Source of the DNA: Halanaerobiaceae bacterium
Lineage (GTDB): Bacteria > Bacillota > Halanaerobiia > Halanaerobiales > Halarsenatibacteraceae
Direction of reading: 5' to 3'
Length of the DNA: 16,427 nucleotides
NCBI GenBank assembly: GCA_003554685.1
Contig: PWHA01000234.1
Span: forward strand, 1-16,427
How positions within the stretch are numbered: the stretch's first letter is position 1; the number at the start of each line of letters is the position of its first letter. The notes under the pieces were generated by a model. The model did no database searches. It saw only the letters and a program-made list of their open reading frames with translations, and was not told the origin of the DNA. Of this stretch, positions 1 through 7,448 are shown one piece after another. The translations under genes were made by a program, and so were the position numbers.

Positions 1-121
1 AACGCCCGACGCAAAATCAGGGCGAAGATCAGCCGTGCGCCATCGAAAACCGAAAAGCGCCAAACAACCCATCACATGCCAAAATGCACCCCTCGTGAAT
101 TTTTGCGGTTAAATGTCACCG
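1..121. other. Unassigned sequence left of IS remnants
   Basis: This stretch lies to the left of the point where similarity to an ISKra4-type transposase stops. No open frame of its own is convincing. The minus-strand frame that crosses from the transposase fragment runs on for about sixteen unrelated codons and stops at 72-74. It may be the remains of another element or a deletion scar, and the left edge of the window prevents a decision. Confidence 0.4.
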
Positions 122-494
122 GTTGGTTTTCCTGCCAGCCCTGATCCTTAAGAACCTCGTGCAGTCGCCGCTTGGGCTTGTCATCATGACTTTGGACAAG
201 CCCAAGGTAGCGGCTGGGACGATCTGTGGGGATGGATTTGCCAACCGTGACTTCGAAATGCGACTGACCAGGGTCGCGGGACCGCACATAGCCGCCGTCG
301 ATACCGACGGTGATTTGGCCTTCCGGGTTGGGAAGCTCGGCGCGCTGGTGGGCGATTGTTTCAATGAAACTGTAACGCTCATCAGCCAAATCTGCCTCCA
401 TCCGCATGGCCACGCGCCCCAAATGTCTGCGGATGGTATCTGGATTGAGCTTCACATCAATCGGCAGCACATCTTTCAACAGATCGGACGTGAC
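122..494 (-). pseudogene. ISKra4-type transposase fragment
   Basis: The minus-strand reading shows a transposase core block of the ISKra4 type. A helical segment (VTSDLLKDVLPIDVKLN) is followed by a region leading to ITVGIDGGYVR, whose Asp is the expected first catalytic residue, and then FEVTVGKS. The frame is open but broken at both ends. On its 5' side it is joined at about 494/495 to the terminus of an IS66-family element. On its 3' side the similarity ends at VTF, just where the segment with the second catalytic Asp should begin, and a short unrelated tail follows to a stop at 72-74. The fragment lacks both the N-terminal DNA-binding part and the C-terminal half, so it cannot be active. 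The family name comes from motif recognition and is moderately secure; that it is a transposase remnant is more secure. Confidence 0.7.
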
Positions 495-655
495 GTAAGC
501 GCGAATTTCACTGCACGTATGAGGGTTTTGTGGCTTGAAAGCCCCTGTTTTGCTCAGTAGGCGTTGATTTTTTTGAAGTTGAAGGGCAACAGATCGCTGA
601 TGTCGGCATCGTTGTCGCGCTGCGGTAATTCGGTAAGCACATGGCGCAGCCATCG
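495..655 (-). mobile_element. IS66-family 3' end remnant inserted in ISKra4 fragment
   Basis: On the minus strand, positions about 655 down to 554 encode the last 33 residues of an IS66-type transposase: RWLRHVLTELPQRD followed by DISDLLPFNF, with a TGA stop at 554-556. This matches the usual IS66 C-terminus ending in a LLPWxx-like motif. Downstream there are about 59 non-coding bases, ending at 495 with GTAAGCGCGAATTTC on the plus strand. IS66-family inverted repeats typically begin with GTAA, so 495 is the probable element end. The base next to it (494) starts the ISKra4-type coding fragment, so this IS66 copy landed inside that element. Everything 5' of the last coding residues has been lost at the junction with IS630 sequence near 656-664. 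Confidence 0.72.
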
Positions 656-663
656 GCGATTGC

Positions 664-1068
664 ATGCCCCGCCATCGCGCGGAAGAGTTCCTGAAATTCC
701 TGCACCAGATCGCCAAAGCCGTGCCCGCGCGCCGCGATGTGCATCTGGTTCTCGACAATTACGCCACCCACAAGACGCCCGAGGTGAAGGCATGGCTGGA
801 CAAGCACCCGCGCTTCAAGCTGCACTTCACGCCCACCAGCGCCTCATGGCTCAACTTCGTGGAACGCTTCTTCGCCGAGATCACCACACGGCGCATCCGC
901 CGTGGCAGCTATTCCAGTGTCAATGATCTGGAGGCCGCGATCTACGATTATCTCGCGCATCACAATGAGGCACCGAAGCCGTTCACGTGGACCAAGACCG
1001 CAGAGGACATCCTCGCCCGTGAACGCCGCGCCCTCGACGCGCTGGATGAAATCAGGGGAAACAGATAG
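664..1068 (+). pseudogene. IS630-family transposase, C-terminal part only
   Basis: The 134-residue frame is the C-terminal half of an IS630/Tc1-mariner-type transposase (DDE_3 domain). Visible landmarks are LVLDNYATHKTPEVKAWL, containing the second catalytic Asp, and TSASWLNFVERFFAEIT, containing the catalytic Glu; RRGSYSSVNDL and a helical C-terminus follow. Full members are about 340 residues, so the N-terminal helix-turn-helix region and the first catalytic Asp are missing. The frame opens at an ATG at 664 only because the upstream sequence was replaced by IS66 sequence in the opposite orientation. The coding part ends normally with TAG at 1066-1068. The element's right end is probably soon after: a CTAG at 1089-1092 would fit the TA-containing targets of this family, but no repeat partner is present to prove it. 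Confidence 0.85.
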
Positions 1069-1092
1069 GAACTGTCAGACCCGGAACACTAG

Positions 1093-1504
1093 AGATGGGT
1101 TTGATCAGTATTTAACATAAATATACTTATGGGCTTAAACCTTAATACGCCAGTTTAAGTGTCTCGCACCACAAAGCGAAAACGTTTCTTTGACCTCAAA
1201 GTGTAGGTAGGTTTAGATTGGCTGATCTTTGGTTGAAAGATTGGAATCATGCTCGTTAAGCGTAATAGATGTCAGACAGCACAGTGCTCTGGGATACCGC
1301 CCACAGGCACCAGAAGGCATCGTCCCGATAGACCAGAGACCGACCATGCAATAACATTCAAACTGGACCACTCAAAGGGCGCAGACAACTTCACAGTTCA
1401 TTGAGCCGTAGGGAAAGCGACTCACTGTAAAGTCATCTTCAATAGATCAAAGCCGCAAAACTTGCCTGCGCTTCTATTGGATGGCAGAACGCAGGCAAGA
1501 TTTC
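1093..1504. other. Non-coding region between IS remnants and export gene
   Basis: About 410 bases of lower GC than the flanks with no convincing gene. It contains the inverted repeat CTTAAAC (1134-1140)/GTTTAAG (1153-1159), a short repeat CTTTGA-CC-TCAAAG at 1188-1201, and the terminator hairpin listed separately at 1461-1499. A plus-strand frame beginning at 1481 is antisense to the export gene and is not believed. Nothing else is recognisable. Confidence 0.5.
1457..1499 (-). terminator. Rho-independent terminator of the export gene
   Basis: Perfect 10-base arms, CTTGCCTGCG at 1461-1470 and CGCAGGCAAG at 1490-1499, enclose a 19-base loop. Read on the minus strand the stem is followed at once by TTTT (1457-1460). 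The hairpin begins five bases after the export-gene stop codon (1505-1507), the expected place and orientation for an intrinsic terminator. The short U tract makes it a moderate rather than ideal example. Confidence 0.75.
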
Positions 1505-2683
1505 CTAGAAGGCTTCGATGTTAGTCCGTACTCGGAGCGGGCTCCCCGTGAGAGATGTGGCATTATCGAAGAACCGCTGGAACTCGATTGCAGCGGCATT
1601 TGTCACAAAAATTACGTCGCCATCTCGCATGTTGAACTCACTCGCCAAGAAAAATATATCCGGCGCACGATAATTTGCGCGGAAGATTGTTGGGATCAGC
1701 TCTCCGAATAGCTCTGTCTCCTTGAAATCGATACCCATTTGCTCGAGCGCATGTCTTGATTCATTGCGGTAGATCAATACTTGCCTTGGATCGGCCTGAT
1801 TATCCTGCAAACTCGCGATGCGTGCGACAGCATCATTCAAGTTAACTTGCTCCGAGCCAAAGTCGAATTTTCCAACGAGACCTGTGGCTCCAAAAGCAAA
1901 ATATCCTTTGTCCTCTTCTACAACTTCAATCACGTCGCCAGGCGCGAGAAAGATATTCTCGCTGGCGTTGTTCGCAATATTGCGATAGGCCACTTTTACG
2001 TTTTGATTCCCACGTTGCAAAACAACAAACGAGCTGGAAGCTGGACCGGAAATGCTTCCGGCAGATGAGATTGCTTCGAGCACACGCAACCCGCCTTCAC
2101 GGAGCGTCAGGACTCTTGGTTCGCGCACCGCGCCCATTATGGAGACTCGAGAAAAATTCTGCTCCATAACTTCTACGGATATCTCAGGTTGTATAGCACG
2201 ATCTTGTAGCCTGTCGCGAATAATGCGCTCAACCTCCGCGGGCGTTCTTCCAGCGGCTTGAACATTTCCAGCGAAAGGAACTGTTATCCGGCCGTCCTGA
2301 TCAACTCGCTGCGTCGGGAGCTGAACAAAATTGCCTGGACGCGCGCCTGCATCTTGGGGCAAAAACAGACCACCTGTTTCACTTTCAAAAACGGTGACAC
2401 GTACCACATCGCCCGGCCCTAGCCGAATAGCAGGTGGATCAGTATTCCTTATACCGAAAGTTTGAAACTCTTCTTGGGTGTCATGTGTTATAAATGGCAA
2501 TATTTCACGCGTCAAATCTATGACGACATAATCATAGCCTAATGTTGCATTGTCGTTTCGGGAGGATGCTTTCGAATTCGCATGAATATTTTGCTCACGC
2601 GGGCCAGAGCCCGGCAGCATGGAGCATCCGGAAACGCCAACCACCAGCGTTGTTGCCAACGCTATTTGAATTATCTTCTGCAT
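1505..2683 (-). CDS. Wza-like polysaccharide export lipoprotein
   Basis: Outer-membrane polysaccharide export protein of the Wza/OPX family, 392 residues, expected to form the channel through which capsule or exopolysaccharide leaves the cell. The N-terminus is a lipoprotein signal with lipobox VSGC, so Cys20 should be lipidated. A poly-export (PES) domain spans about 85-170, opening with RLGPGDVVRVTVFE and including VDQDGRITVPFAGNVQAAG. An SLBB-type domain follows at about 178-255 (VSIMGAVREPRVLTL and LAPGDVIEVV), then a second one from about 260 to 365 closing with RDGDVIFVTNAA. The length is normal for the family. The ATG is preceded by GAGGTG at a good distance, and a hairpin terminator follows the stop. 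It is transcribed away from the ligase-like gene and is probably the partner of the tyrosine kinase at 4966-7296. The family is secure; the exact polymer is unknown. Confidence 0.93.
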   Translation of the reverse strand: MQKIIQIALATTLVVGVSGCSMLPGSGPREQNIHANSKASSRNDNATLGYDYVVIDLTREILPFITHDTQEEFQTFGIRNTDPPAIRLGPGDVVRVTVFESETGGLFLPQDAGARPGNFVQLPTQRVDQDGRITVPFAGNVQAAGRTPAEVERIIRDRLQDRAIQPEISVEVMEQNFSRVSIMGAVREPRVLTLREGGLRVLEAISSAGSISGPASSSFVVLQRGNQNVKVAYRNIANNASENIFLAPGDVIEVVEEDKGYFAFGATGLVGKFDFGSEQVNLNDAVARIASLQDNQADPRQVLIYRNESRHALEQMGIDFKETELFGELIPTIFRANYRAPDIFFLASEFNMRDGDVIFVTNAAAIEFQRFFDNATSLTGSPLRVRTNIEAF

Positions 2684-2926
2684 CGTTTCACCTCAATGCG
2701 ATCTTTGCGTCGCGCGTATTTAGATATGTTGAATATATCATAGCGAAACTTTCGTTCTATTACCTCTACCATCGTCTATTTTCTGACGCGGATGTGGCAA
2801 ATTAAGCACGAATTACGCATCGGGCTAAAGTTATAGAATTTTGTGGACACAACCTGCTCTTCGGCATTGAACTTATGTAGTGCATACCGCAAACTGGGAG
2901 CGTAGGAAACAATAAAATCCAAGGAC
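2684..2926. promoter_or_regulatory. Divergent promoter region, export gene / ligase-like gene
   Basis: A 243-base AT-rich region separates two divergent genes, so both promoters should lie here. For the minus-strand export gene, TATGAT (2742-2737) is a plausible -10 box giving a leader of about 45 bases, without a good -35. It overlaps a near-palindrome GATAT-N7-ATATC at 2723-2739 that could be a regulator site. For the plus-strand gene, TAGAAT-like sequence near 2835-2840 and TTGAAC near 2866 are weak candidates. CAAGGAC directly before the ATG at 2927 is a reasonable ribosome-binding site. The boxes are inferred by eye. Confidence 0.4.
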
Positions 2927-4387
2927 ATGGAAGCCAAATCCAATTCGCAAAAGAGTCAAGAAAGATTTCTAAAGAGTCTCATTAGAGATTTAAGGAAAAA
3001 CTTTCGGATGCTTAATTTGCTAATAATGGTATTTTCTATCGGATTAGCTCTATTGATGAATGGGTCCTCATCAGAACCCTATCGTCAGATTGCTTTTCTT
3101 ATTTTGACATTACCCCTCCTGATTACTCTGACGATTCGTTTGACCCAGCCTTTCTTCCTGAGGATTTGGATGGCAAGCGTAGCAATCATGATTGCTCTTT
3201 TAGCGTGGCTGCTCCTGCAAAGCAGCCCGTTGCCTGTCGACTGGTTCAACCATTCCGTATGGTATTCTCTGGATCAGGTCAGAATTTCCGTTCAACCGAC
3301 ACTATCTGTTGCTCCCTCCGCGACACGCGCCGCAATACCGAGCCTGATTCTCCCAATCCTTGTTTTTTTAGCTATTTTTGTCTTGTGCCAAGAGCGGCGT
3401 GAGGCCGTTTTTGCATGGAAAGCCCTCGCTTCAATAGGGCTCCTTCTCGCAGGACTTTCAGTACTTCTTGAACTTTTCTTCCCACAGACCCAATTCTTTT
3501 CTTCCTTCGAGGTTGGCCGCGGATCGTTCAATGGTATCTTTGTCAATCGCAACACGACGGCTGCATTTCTAGCACTGGTGTCTTTTGCAACTTCTGGTTG
3601 GCTGATGTTGCCTCGGCCAGTAGCACGTCGTGAATGGCCTGAGAAGAACGGATTGGCTGCTTTCGGTTGGGCGCGCACCATCTTGAGCGTGATGCTATTC
3701 CTGCTTGTGATCTCATTGATCCTGACACGCTCTAGAGCAGGTGTCTCTCTAGCGCTTCTCTGTTTGACACTTGCATTCGCTGCTGCGAGCTACTTCTGGT
3801 CAGGCGCTCATATTCCAAAACGCAAATCTCCATTCCGCGGACTAGGGAGAGCAGTCCGACTCCTGCTCGTATTTGCAGCAGGCGGCGGGATCTTCGTGCT
3901 CTTTGGAGATCCGGTCATGTCTCGTATGGGAATGGGCACATCTGACGGACGATTGTGCGCATGGTATGCAGCTTGGAAAATGTTTTCGGAGCGCCCAATT
4001 CTTGGCTTGGGCTTTGGAACATTCGCAGATGCTTTTCCGCAGTATCGAGATCCTGATTGCCTGGGTCAGTCAGGTGCATGGACACGGGCGCATAACTCAC
4101 ACTTGGAATTCTTGGCGGGTATGGGTTTGGTTGGAGTAGTAGCTAGCTTGTGCCTGTTATTTACGATTATTTCCATTTTGGTTCGTGGGATCAGAACGCG
4201 GAAAACTCTGAGGCCTATCCCTGTGTTCGCTTTGGGAGCGCTCCTGTTTATACTACTGCATTCTGTTGTGGATTTTCCACTTCAAATTCCAGGGGTGGCA
4301 CTCTACTTCTCTGCACTCATGGGTGCAGGCTGCGCAATCTCAAGCCTGACGCGCTATCCAGAGCGTAGGAGTTCTACCTTGAGCTAA
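2927..4387 (+). CDS. O-antigen ligase / Wzy-type polymerase family membrane protein
   Basis: Multi-pass inner-membrane protein of 486 residues with about ten hydrophobic segments and the Wzy_C (O-antigen ligase/polymerase) signature. Family landmarks are GIFVNRNTTAAFLAL at about 203-217, LTRSRAGV at 266-273, a large periplasmic loop containing GLGFGTFADAFPQYRD (360-375) and RAHNSHLEFLAGMGLVG (387-403), and HSVVDFPLQIP at 445-455. Such proteins transfer or polymerise undecaprenyl-linked glycans on the periplasmic face. In a cluster with Wza- and Wzc-like partners, a polymerase role is as likely as ligation, and sequence alone does not separate the two. The gene is the only plus-strand member of the polysaccharide block, diverging from the export gene and converging on the gene at 4441. 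Its first 30 codons are strikingly AT-rich compared with the neighbours. Confidence 0.9.
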   Translation: MEAKSNSQKSQERFLKSLIRDLRKNFRMLNLLIMVFSIGLALLMNGSSSEPYRQIAFLILTLPLLITLTIRLTQPFFLRIWMASVAIMIALLAWLLLQSSPLPVDWFNHSVWYSLDQVRISVQPTLSVAPSATRAAIPSLILPILVFLAIFVLCQERREAVFAWKALASIGLLLAGLSVLLELFFPQTQFFSSFEVGRGSFNGIFVNRNTTAAFLALVSFATSGWLMLPRPVARREWPEKNGLAAFGWARTILSVMLFLLVISLILTRSRAGVSLALLCLTLAFAAASYFWSGAHIPKRKSPFRGLGRAVRLLLVFAAGGGIFVLFGDPVMSRMGMGTSDGRLCAWYAAWKMFSERPILGLGFGTFADAFPQYRDPDCLGQSGAWTRAHNSHLEFLAGMGLVGVVASLCLLFTIISILVRGIRTRKTLRPIPVFALGALLFILLHSVVDFPLQIPGVALYFSALMGAGCAISSLTRYPERRSSTLS

Positions 4388-4440
4388 AATTACGACAGTA
4401 GAACAACTGCTTAGATCACACAAAGTAGGAAAACGCTGAA

Positions 4441-4953
4441 TTAGTTTGAGAAAAGCCTTTCACGACGTGTCCCAATCCAACTTTCATAGGGCGCATAGCG
4501 CCGCGACAGCTCAACAAATTGGGCCGTCGTCTCGGGTGGCTCACCGAGTGCCCGTGACATCGTTGCAAGACTAAGCCAAAGGTTCCCGTCCATTGGAGAG
4601 CACGCCAAGGCCTGTTCCAATAACTCTCGTGTGCGTAAGCGTAATGTGGTTATTGCAATGTCCTCTGCAGGCTGCAAAGGTGCAATACCTGCTTCAGTGG
4701 CGAGCATATCATTCACATATAAATGTAGCGTTATAAGTGGTGTATTCAAAAGCTTGTCACATGTTTCCAGGCCTGACTTTTGAAGAATAGGAGACAAGAG
4801 AAGCAGATCGCCAGTCTCTCGTCGTCCTCCGGTCACCTCTGAAGTGAAATTAGCATAACCGTCCCAAGCCACATGCCTGATTAATTGTGGACCAGTCAAA
4901 GCAATGCAGATCAATATAGCACAGACAACCGCAAGTCTTGTGAATACCAACAT
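4441..4953 (-). CDS. Small membrane-anchored protein after the tyrosine kinase
   Basis: A 170-residue protein of no family I recognise. Residues 5-22 form one hydrophobic segment (signal anchor or uncleaved signal), so the rest should be periplasmic. The C-terminal half is helical, and NLWLSLATMSRALGEPPETT with a following helix resembles a tetratricopeptide-type hairpin. The ATG lies 12 bases after the stop of the tyrosine kinase, so the two are almost certainly co-transcribed and this is the last gene of the long minus-strand series. A small periplasmic helper of polymer assembly is a reasonable inference from position, nothing more. The gene converges on the ligase-like gene, 53 bases away, with no clear terminator between them. 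Confidence 0.75.
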   Translation of the reverse strand: MLVFTRLAVVCAILICIALTGPQLIRHVAWDGYANFTSEVTGGRRETGDLLLLSPILQKSGLETCDKLLNTPLITLHLYVNDMLATEAGIAPLQPAEDIAITTLRLRTRELLEQALACSPMDGNLWLSLATMSRALGEPPETTAQFVELSRRYAPYESWIGTRRERLFSN

Positions 4954-4965
4954 GGCAGCCTGAAT

Positions 4966-7296
4966 CTAGCGTTCAGTATAGTAGCGATTGTAATAGGATC
5001 GATAGCGGTAATAGCCATGCCCTTGATAGTAGCCATAGGCTGCCGCTTTTTTGGGGTCAAACATATTCAGGAATGCCCCATAGCATTTGTCTCTTACTCG
5101 AGGATCCATGCGCAGCACCCTTTTTACCATGTCTCGACTTGCACCACCCCATTTCAGTACGAAGAATACACCGTCGAGCTTTTCAAGGATTACGCGTGCA
5201 TCCACAACCGGGCTGATGGGAGGCAAATCAATAACAACATAATCATATTTCTGATCAAGCTCAGCCAATAGGTTTTGCATCGCGTTACCACCAAGAAGCT
5301 CAGAGGTATGCGTAGGACGCAACTTGCTATTCGGGATTATGTCTAAGCCTGAATCTTCAACAGTTTGCAGGATTTCGGTCCATGCACACTCGCCCAGCAG
5401 CACATCCACCAATCCACGTTCAAATGTTTTGCCCATCGCTTGTGTAAGGCCCGGGTTGCGCATATCGCCGTCAATCAAGACGACTTTTGCCCCTTGCTTG
5501 GCCAGGAGGTTTGCAAAATTTGTTGCTGTCGTCGTTTTGCCTTCAGCTGGAAAGGCTGACACAAAGCCAACCTTTGGCGCACGAACCTCTTGTCCATGAC
5601 GTAAGGTTAGGCTCATCTTCGCTGTCCGCAGTATCTCAGCGTAATTTGACAAGGGTTTGTTCGCAGCAAAGCTCATGATTTCCGGAAGGCTTACCCCCCC
5701 GTCATTCGTGGCATCCACAGTCCGCGGTGCGGCCAACCGATGGGACTTGCCTTTAATCAGGGTCAAACCACCGATATATTCCAGGCCCAGTTCCTGCCGC
5801 ACATCCTCTTCAGAGCGGATACGATCATCACGCCATTCGCGGAAAGTAACAAACCCTGCAGCCAAAAGGAATCCCATCAAACCACCAAGCGCGAGCATGC
5901 GCTGCGCATTTGGCGAGCTTGGACTGCCCGGCGGACGTGCCTGATTCAGAATGCGTGCATTCGAGACAGGAATTTCTTGTCGCTGCGTTGCTTCCTGGTG
6001 GCGTTGTTGAAAATTGGCATAGAGATTCCGGACAGTGTCGATATCGCGTTCCAAATCACGCAATTCCGATATCACGGCATAATCAGCACCAATATCCATG
6101 CCAACCCGTGCCTGAGCTGCCTCTAAGCTATCAACGCGCTCCCGCGCTGCGCGTAGATCATCTCGCACCAACTCTGCCGAACGGCGCACTTCCTCAAACA
6201 TCAGTGCTTGCAATTCTTCAAGATCGCGCAGGCGGCGCAGTGTCTGCTCATGATCGTCACCAAGTGTCGATGCGAGGCTGTTATAGGCCCGCAGCGCTTC
6301 CAGATACCGCGACCTCAATCCGGCGGTAATACTTTGGCTTGCAGTTTCTCGTACGACAGCAGACGTGTCTTCGCTCAAGACTATTTCGGTCAGACGCCGC
6401 TCTCTGGCCTCGAGATCCACCACATCAGCGCGGGCGGCAACCAAGTTTGTCGTCAAGCGGTCCAGTTCAGCAGCGCCCAGCCGATCAATATCGATGCCCA
6501 GGAGATTATTCTCTTCCCGAAACCGTTCTGCGATGCTGACAACTTGTTCCAATTGTTCGCGGAGCTGGTCGCGCCGTTGACGCAACCAGTCAATGGCCTG
6601 TTGTGAGGCTGCGTCAGTTGCTTCAAGTTGATCCTCAATATAAGCGACTGCAATCGCGTTTGCGATTTGTGCAGACAGTGCAGCGTTCGGTGAGGTATAT
6701 CGCACCTGAAGAACGCGACTGCCGCGGAGCGATGTTGCGCTCATATTGCTCCGCAGACGTCCGGCAGCGCGTTCGATCGCACGAATTTCAGCATCAACGC
6801 GCTCGCGTTCTATGACCTCGAGGCTGGGCAAATCGTCGCTGAAATAATCACGCACAACCGCGACGCTGCGCGCAACAGAACGTCGCACGAAGCTGGTGAT
6901 CTGGTTCAAGGCAGATTGCTGTGATTCTGAGAATTGAGGGTTTTCATGAAGCCTGAGGTTGCGGACCACGCGCTCTGCAATTTTCTCGGATCGCAAGACC
7001 AGCAATTCTGTCTCGATCTGGATCTCAGTGTTTACTGCCCCTGACATCCCGGAAAAATCCTGAAATGTATCAACGTCAGCCGAGCGGCCGATATTGATAT
7101 CAACGCTTGCAGTGTAAAGACGCGTCGTTGTGGCGAGCTGCCCCACTGCCAGCAGAAGGCCTACAAGCCCCCCGAAAACAAGAATAAGCAGATTGCGCCG
7201 GATGACGGCAAAGATCTTGCTGAGATCGATTTCATCATCAGACCCGTATTGTTGCGTCTCAGGTCCGCGGAACGCATCGCTTTTTAGTTCGTTCAT
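4966..7296 (-). CDS. Wzc/ExoP-type chain-length determinant and tyrosine autokinase
   Basis: Polysaccharide co-polymerase fused to a bacterial tyrosine kinase, 776 residues. A Wzz domain starts near residue 22, with a first membrane helix at about 35-53. A long periplasmic coiled-coil region follows (about 160-440, rich in Arg/Glu heptads). A proline-containing motif (ARPPGSPSSPN) precedes the second membrane helix at about 467-485. The cytoplasmic kinase has Walker A SAFPAEGKTTT (580-590, Lys587), Walker A' VVLIDGDMRNP (605-615) and Walker B YVVIDLPP (686-693). The C-terminus carries ten tyrosines between 754 and 773, the expected autophosphorylation cluster. These enzymes control polymer length and export by cycling between phosphorylated and unphosphorylated rings. 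Start choice: ATG at 7296 with only a weak upstream GAGATG; no better start is nearby. The kinase probably works with the Wza-like and ligase-like proteins. Confidence 0.95.
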   Translation of the reverse strand: MNELKSDAFRGPETQQYGSDDEIDLSKIFAVIRRNLLILVFGGLVGLLLAVGQLATTTRLYTASVDINIGRSADVDTFQDFSGMSGAVNTEIQIETELLVLRSEKIAERVVRNLRLHENPQFSESQQSALNQITSFVRRSVARSVAVVRDYFSDDLPSLEVIERERVDAEIRAIERAAGRLRSNMSATSLRGSRVLQVRYTSPNAALSAQIANAIAVAYIEDQLEATDAASQQAIDWLRQRRDQLREQLEQVVSIAERFREENNLLGIDIDRLGAAELDRLTTNLVAARADVVDLEARERRLTEIVLSEDTSAVVRETASQSITAGLRSRYLEALRAYNSLASTLGDDHEQTLRRLRDLEELQALMFEEVRRSAELVRDDLRAARERVDSLEAAQARVGMDIGADYAVISELRDLERDIDTVRNLYANFQQRHQEATQRQEIPVSNARILNQARPPGSPSSPNAQRMLALGGLMGFLLAAGFVTFREWRDDRIRSEEDVRQELGLEYIGGLTLIKGKSHRLAAPRTVDATNDGGVSLPEIMSFAANKPLSNYAEILRTAKMSLTLRHGQEVRAPKVGFVSAFPAEGKTTTATNFANLLAKQGAKVVLIDGDMRNPGLTQAMGKTFERGLVDVLLGECAWTEILQTVEDSGLDIIPNSKLRPTHTSELLGGNAMQNLLAELDQKYDYVVIDLPPISPVVDARVILEKLDGVFFVLKWGGASRDMVKRVLRMDPRVRDKCYGAFLNMFDPKKAAAYGYYQGHGYYRYRSYYNRYYTER

Positions 7297-7448
7297 GACA
7301 TCTCATTATGCATCTATGCAGTTTCGCGCGGCATTCGAGCTTTTGCTGCGACAAGGACATGGTCTTTGGGAAGGTAGCACCAAACATTATCTTGGCACGG
7401 CAGACAGGTTTCCGGTCAACACGCTGTCTCTTGAAAAGTAAATTTATC
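7297..7448. other. Intergenic gap before the kinase gene
   Basis: A 152-base gap separates the stop of the secreted-protein gene from the kinase start. AGACAG/CTGTCT arms (about 7402-7431) could form a weak hairpin on the minus strand, but there is no U tract after it. The gap is long enough for an internal promoter; no clear -35/-10 pair is visible. Confidence 0.3.

Noticed and set aside
123..560. Plus-strand frame of 145 codons over the IS remnants
   Set aside because: It is the complement of the ISKra4-type fragment and IS66 end; no protein features.
1134..1201. Short inverted repeats CTTAAAC/GTTTAAG and CTTTGA/TCAAAG as an IS end or attachment site
   Set aside because: Too short, with no partner copy or target duplication in the window; chance occurrence in AT-rich sequence is likely.
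1481..1711. Plus-strand small frame
   Set aside because: It overlaps the terminator and the 3' end of the export gene on the other strand, with no supporting features.
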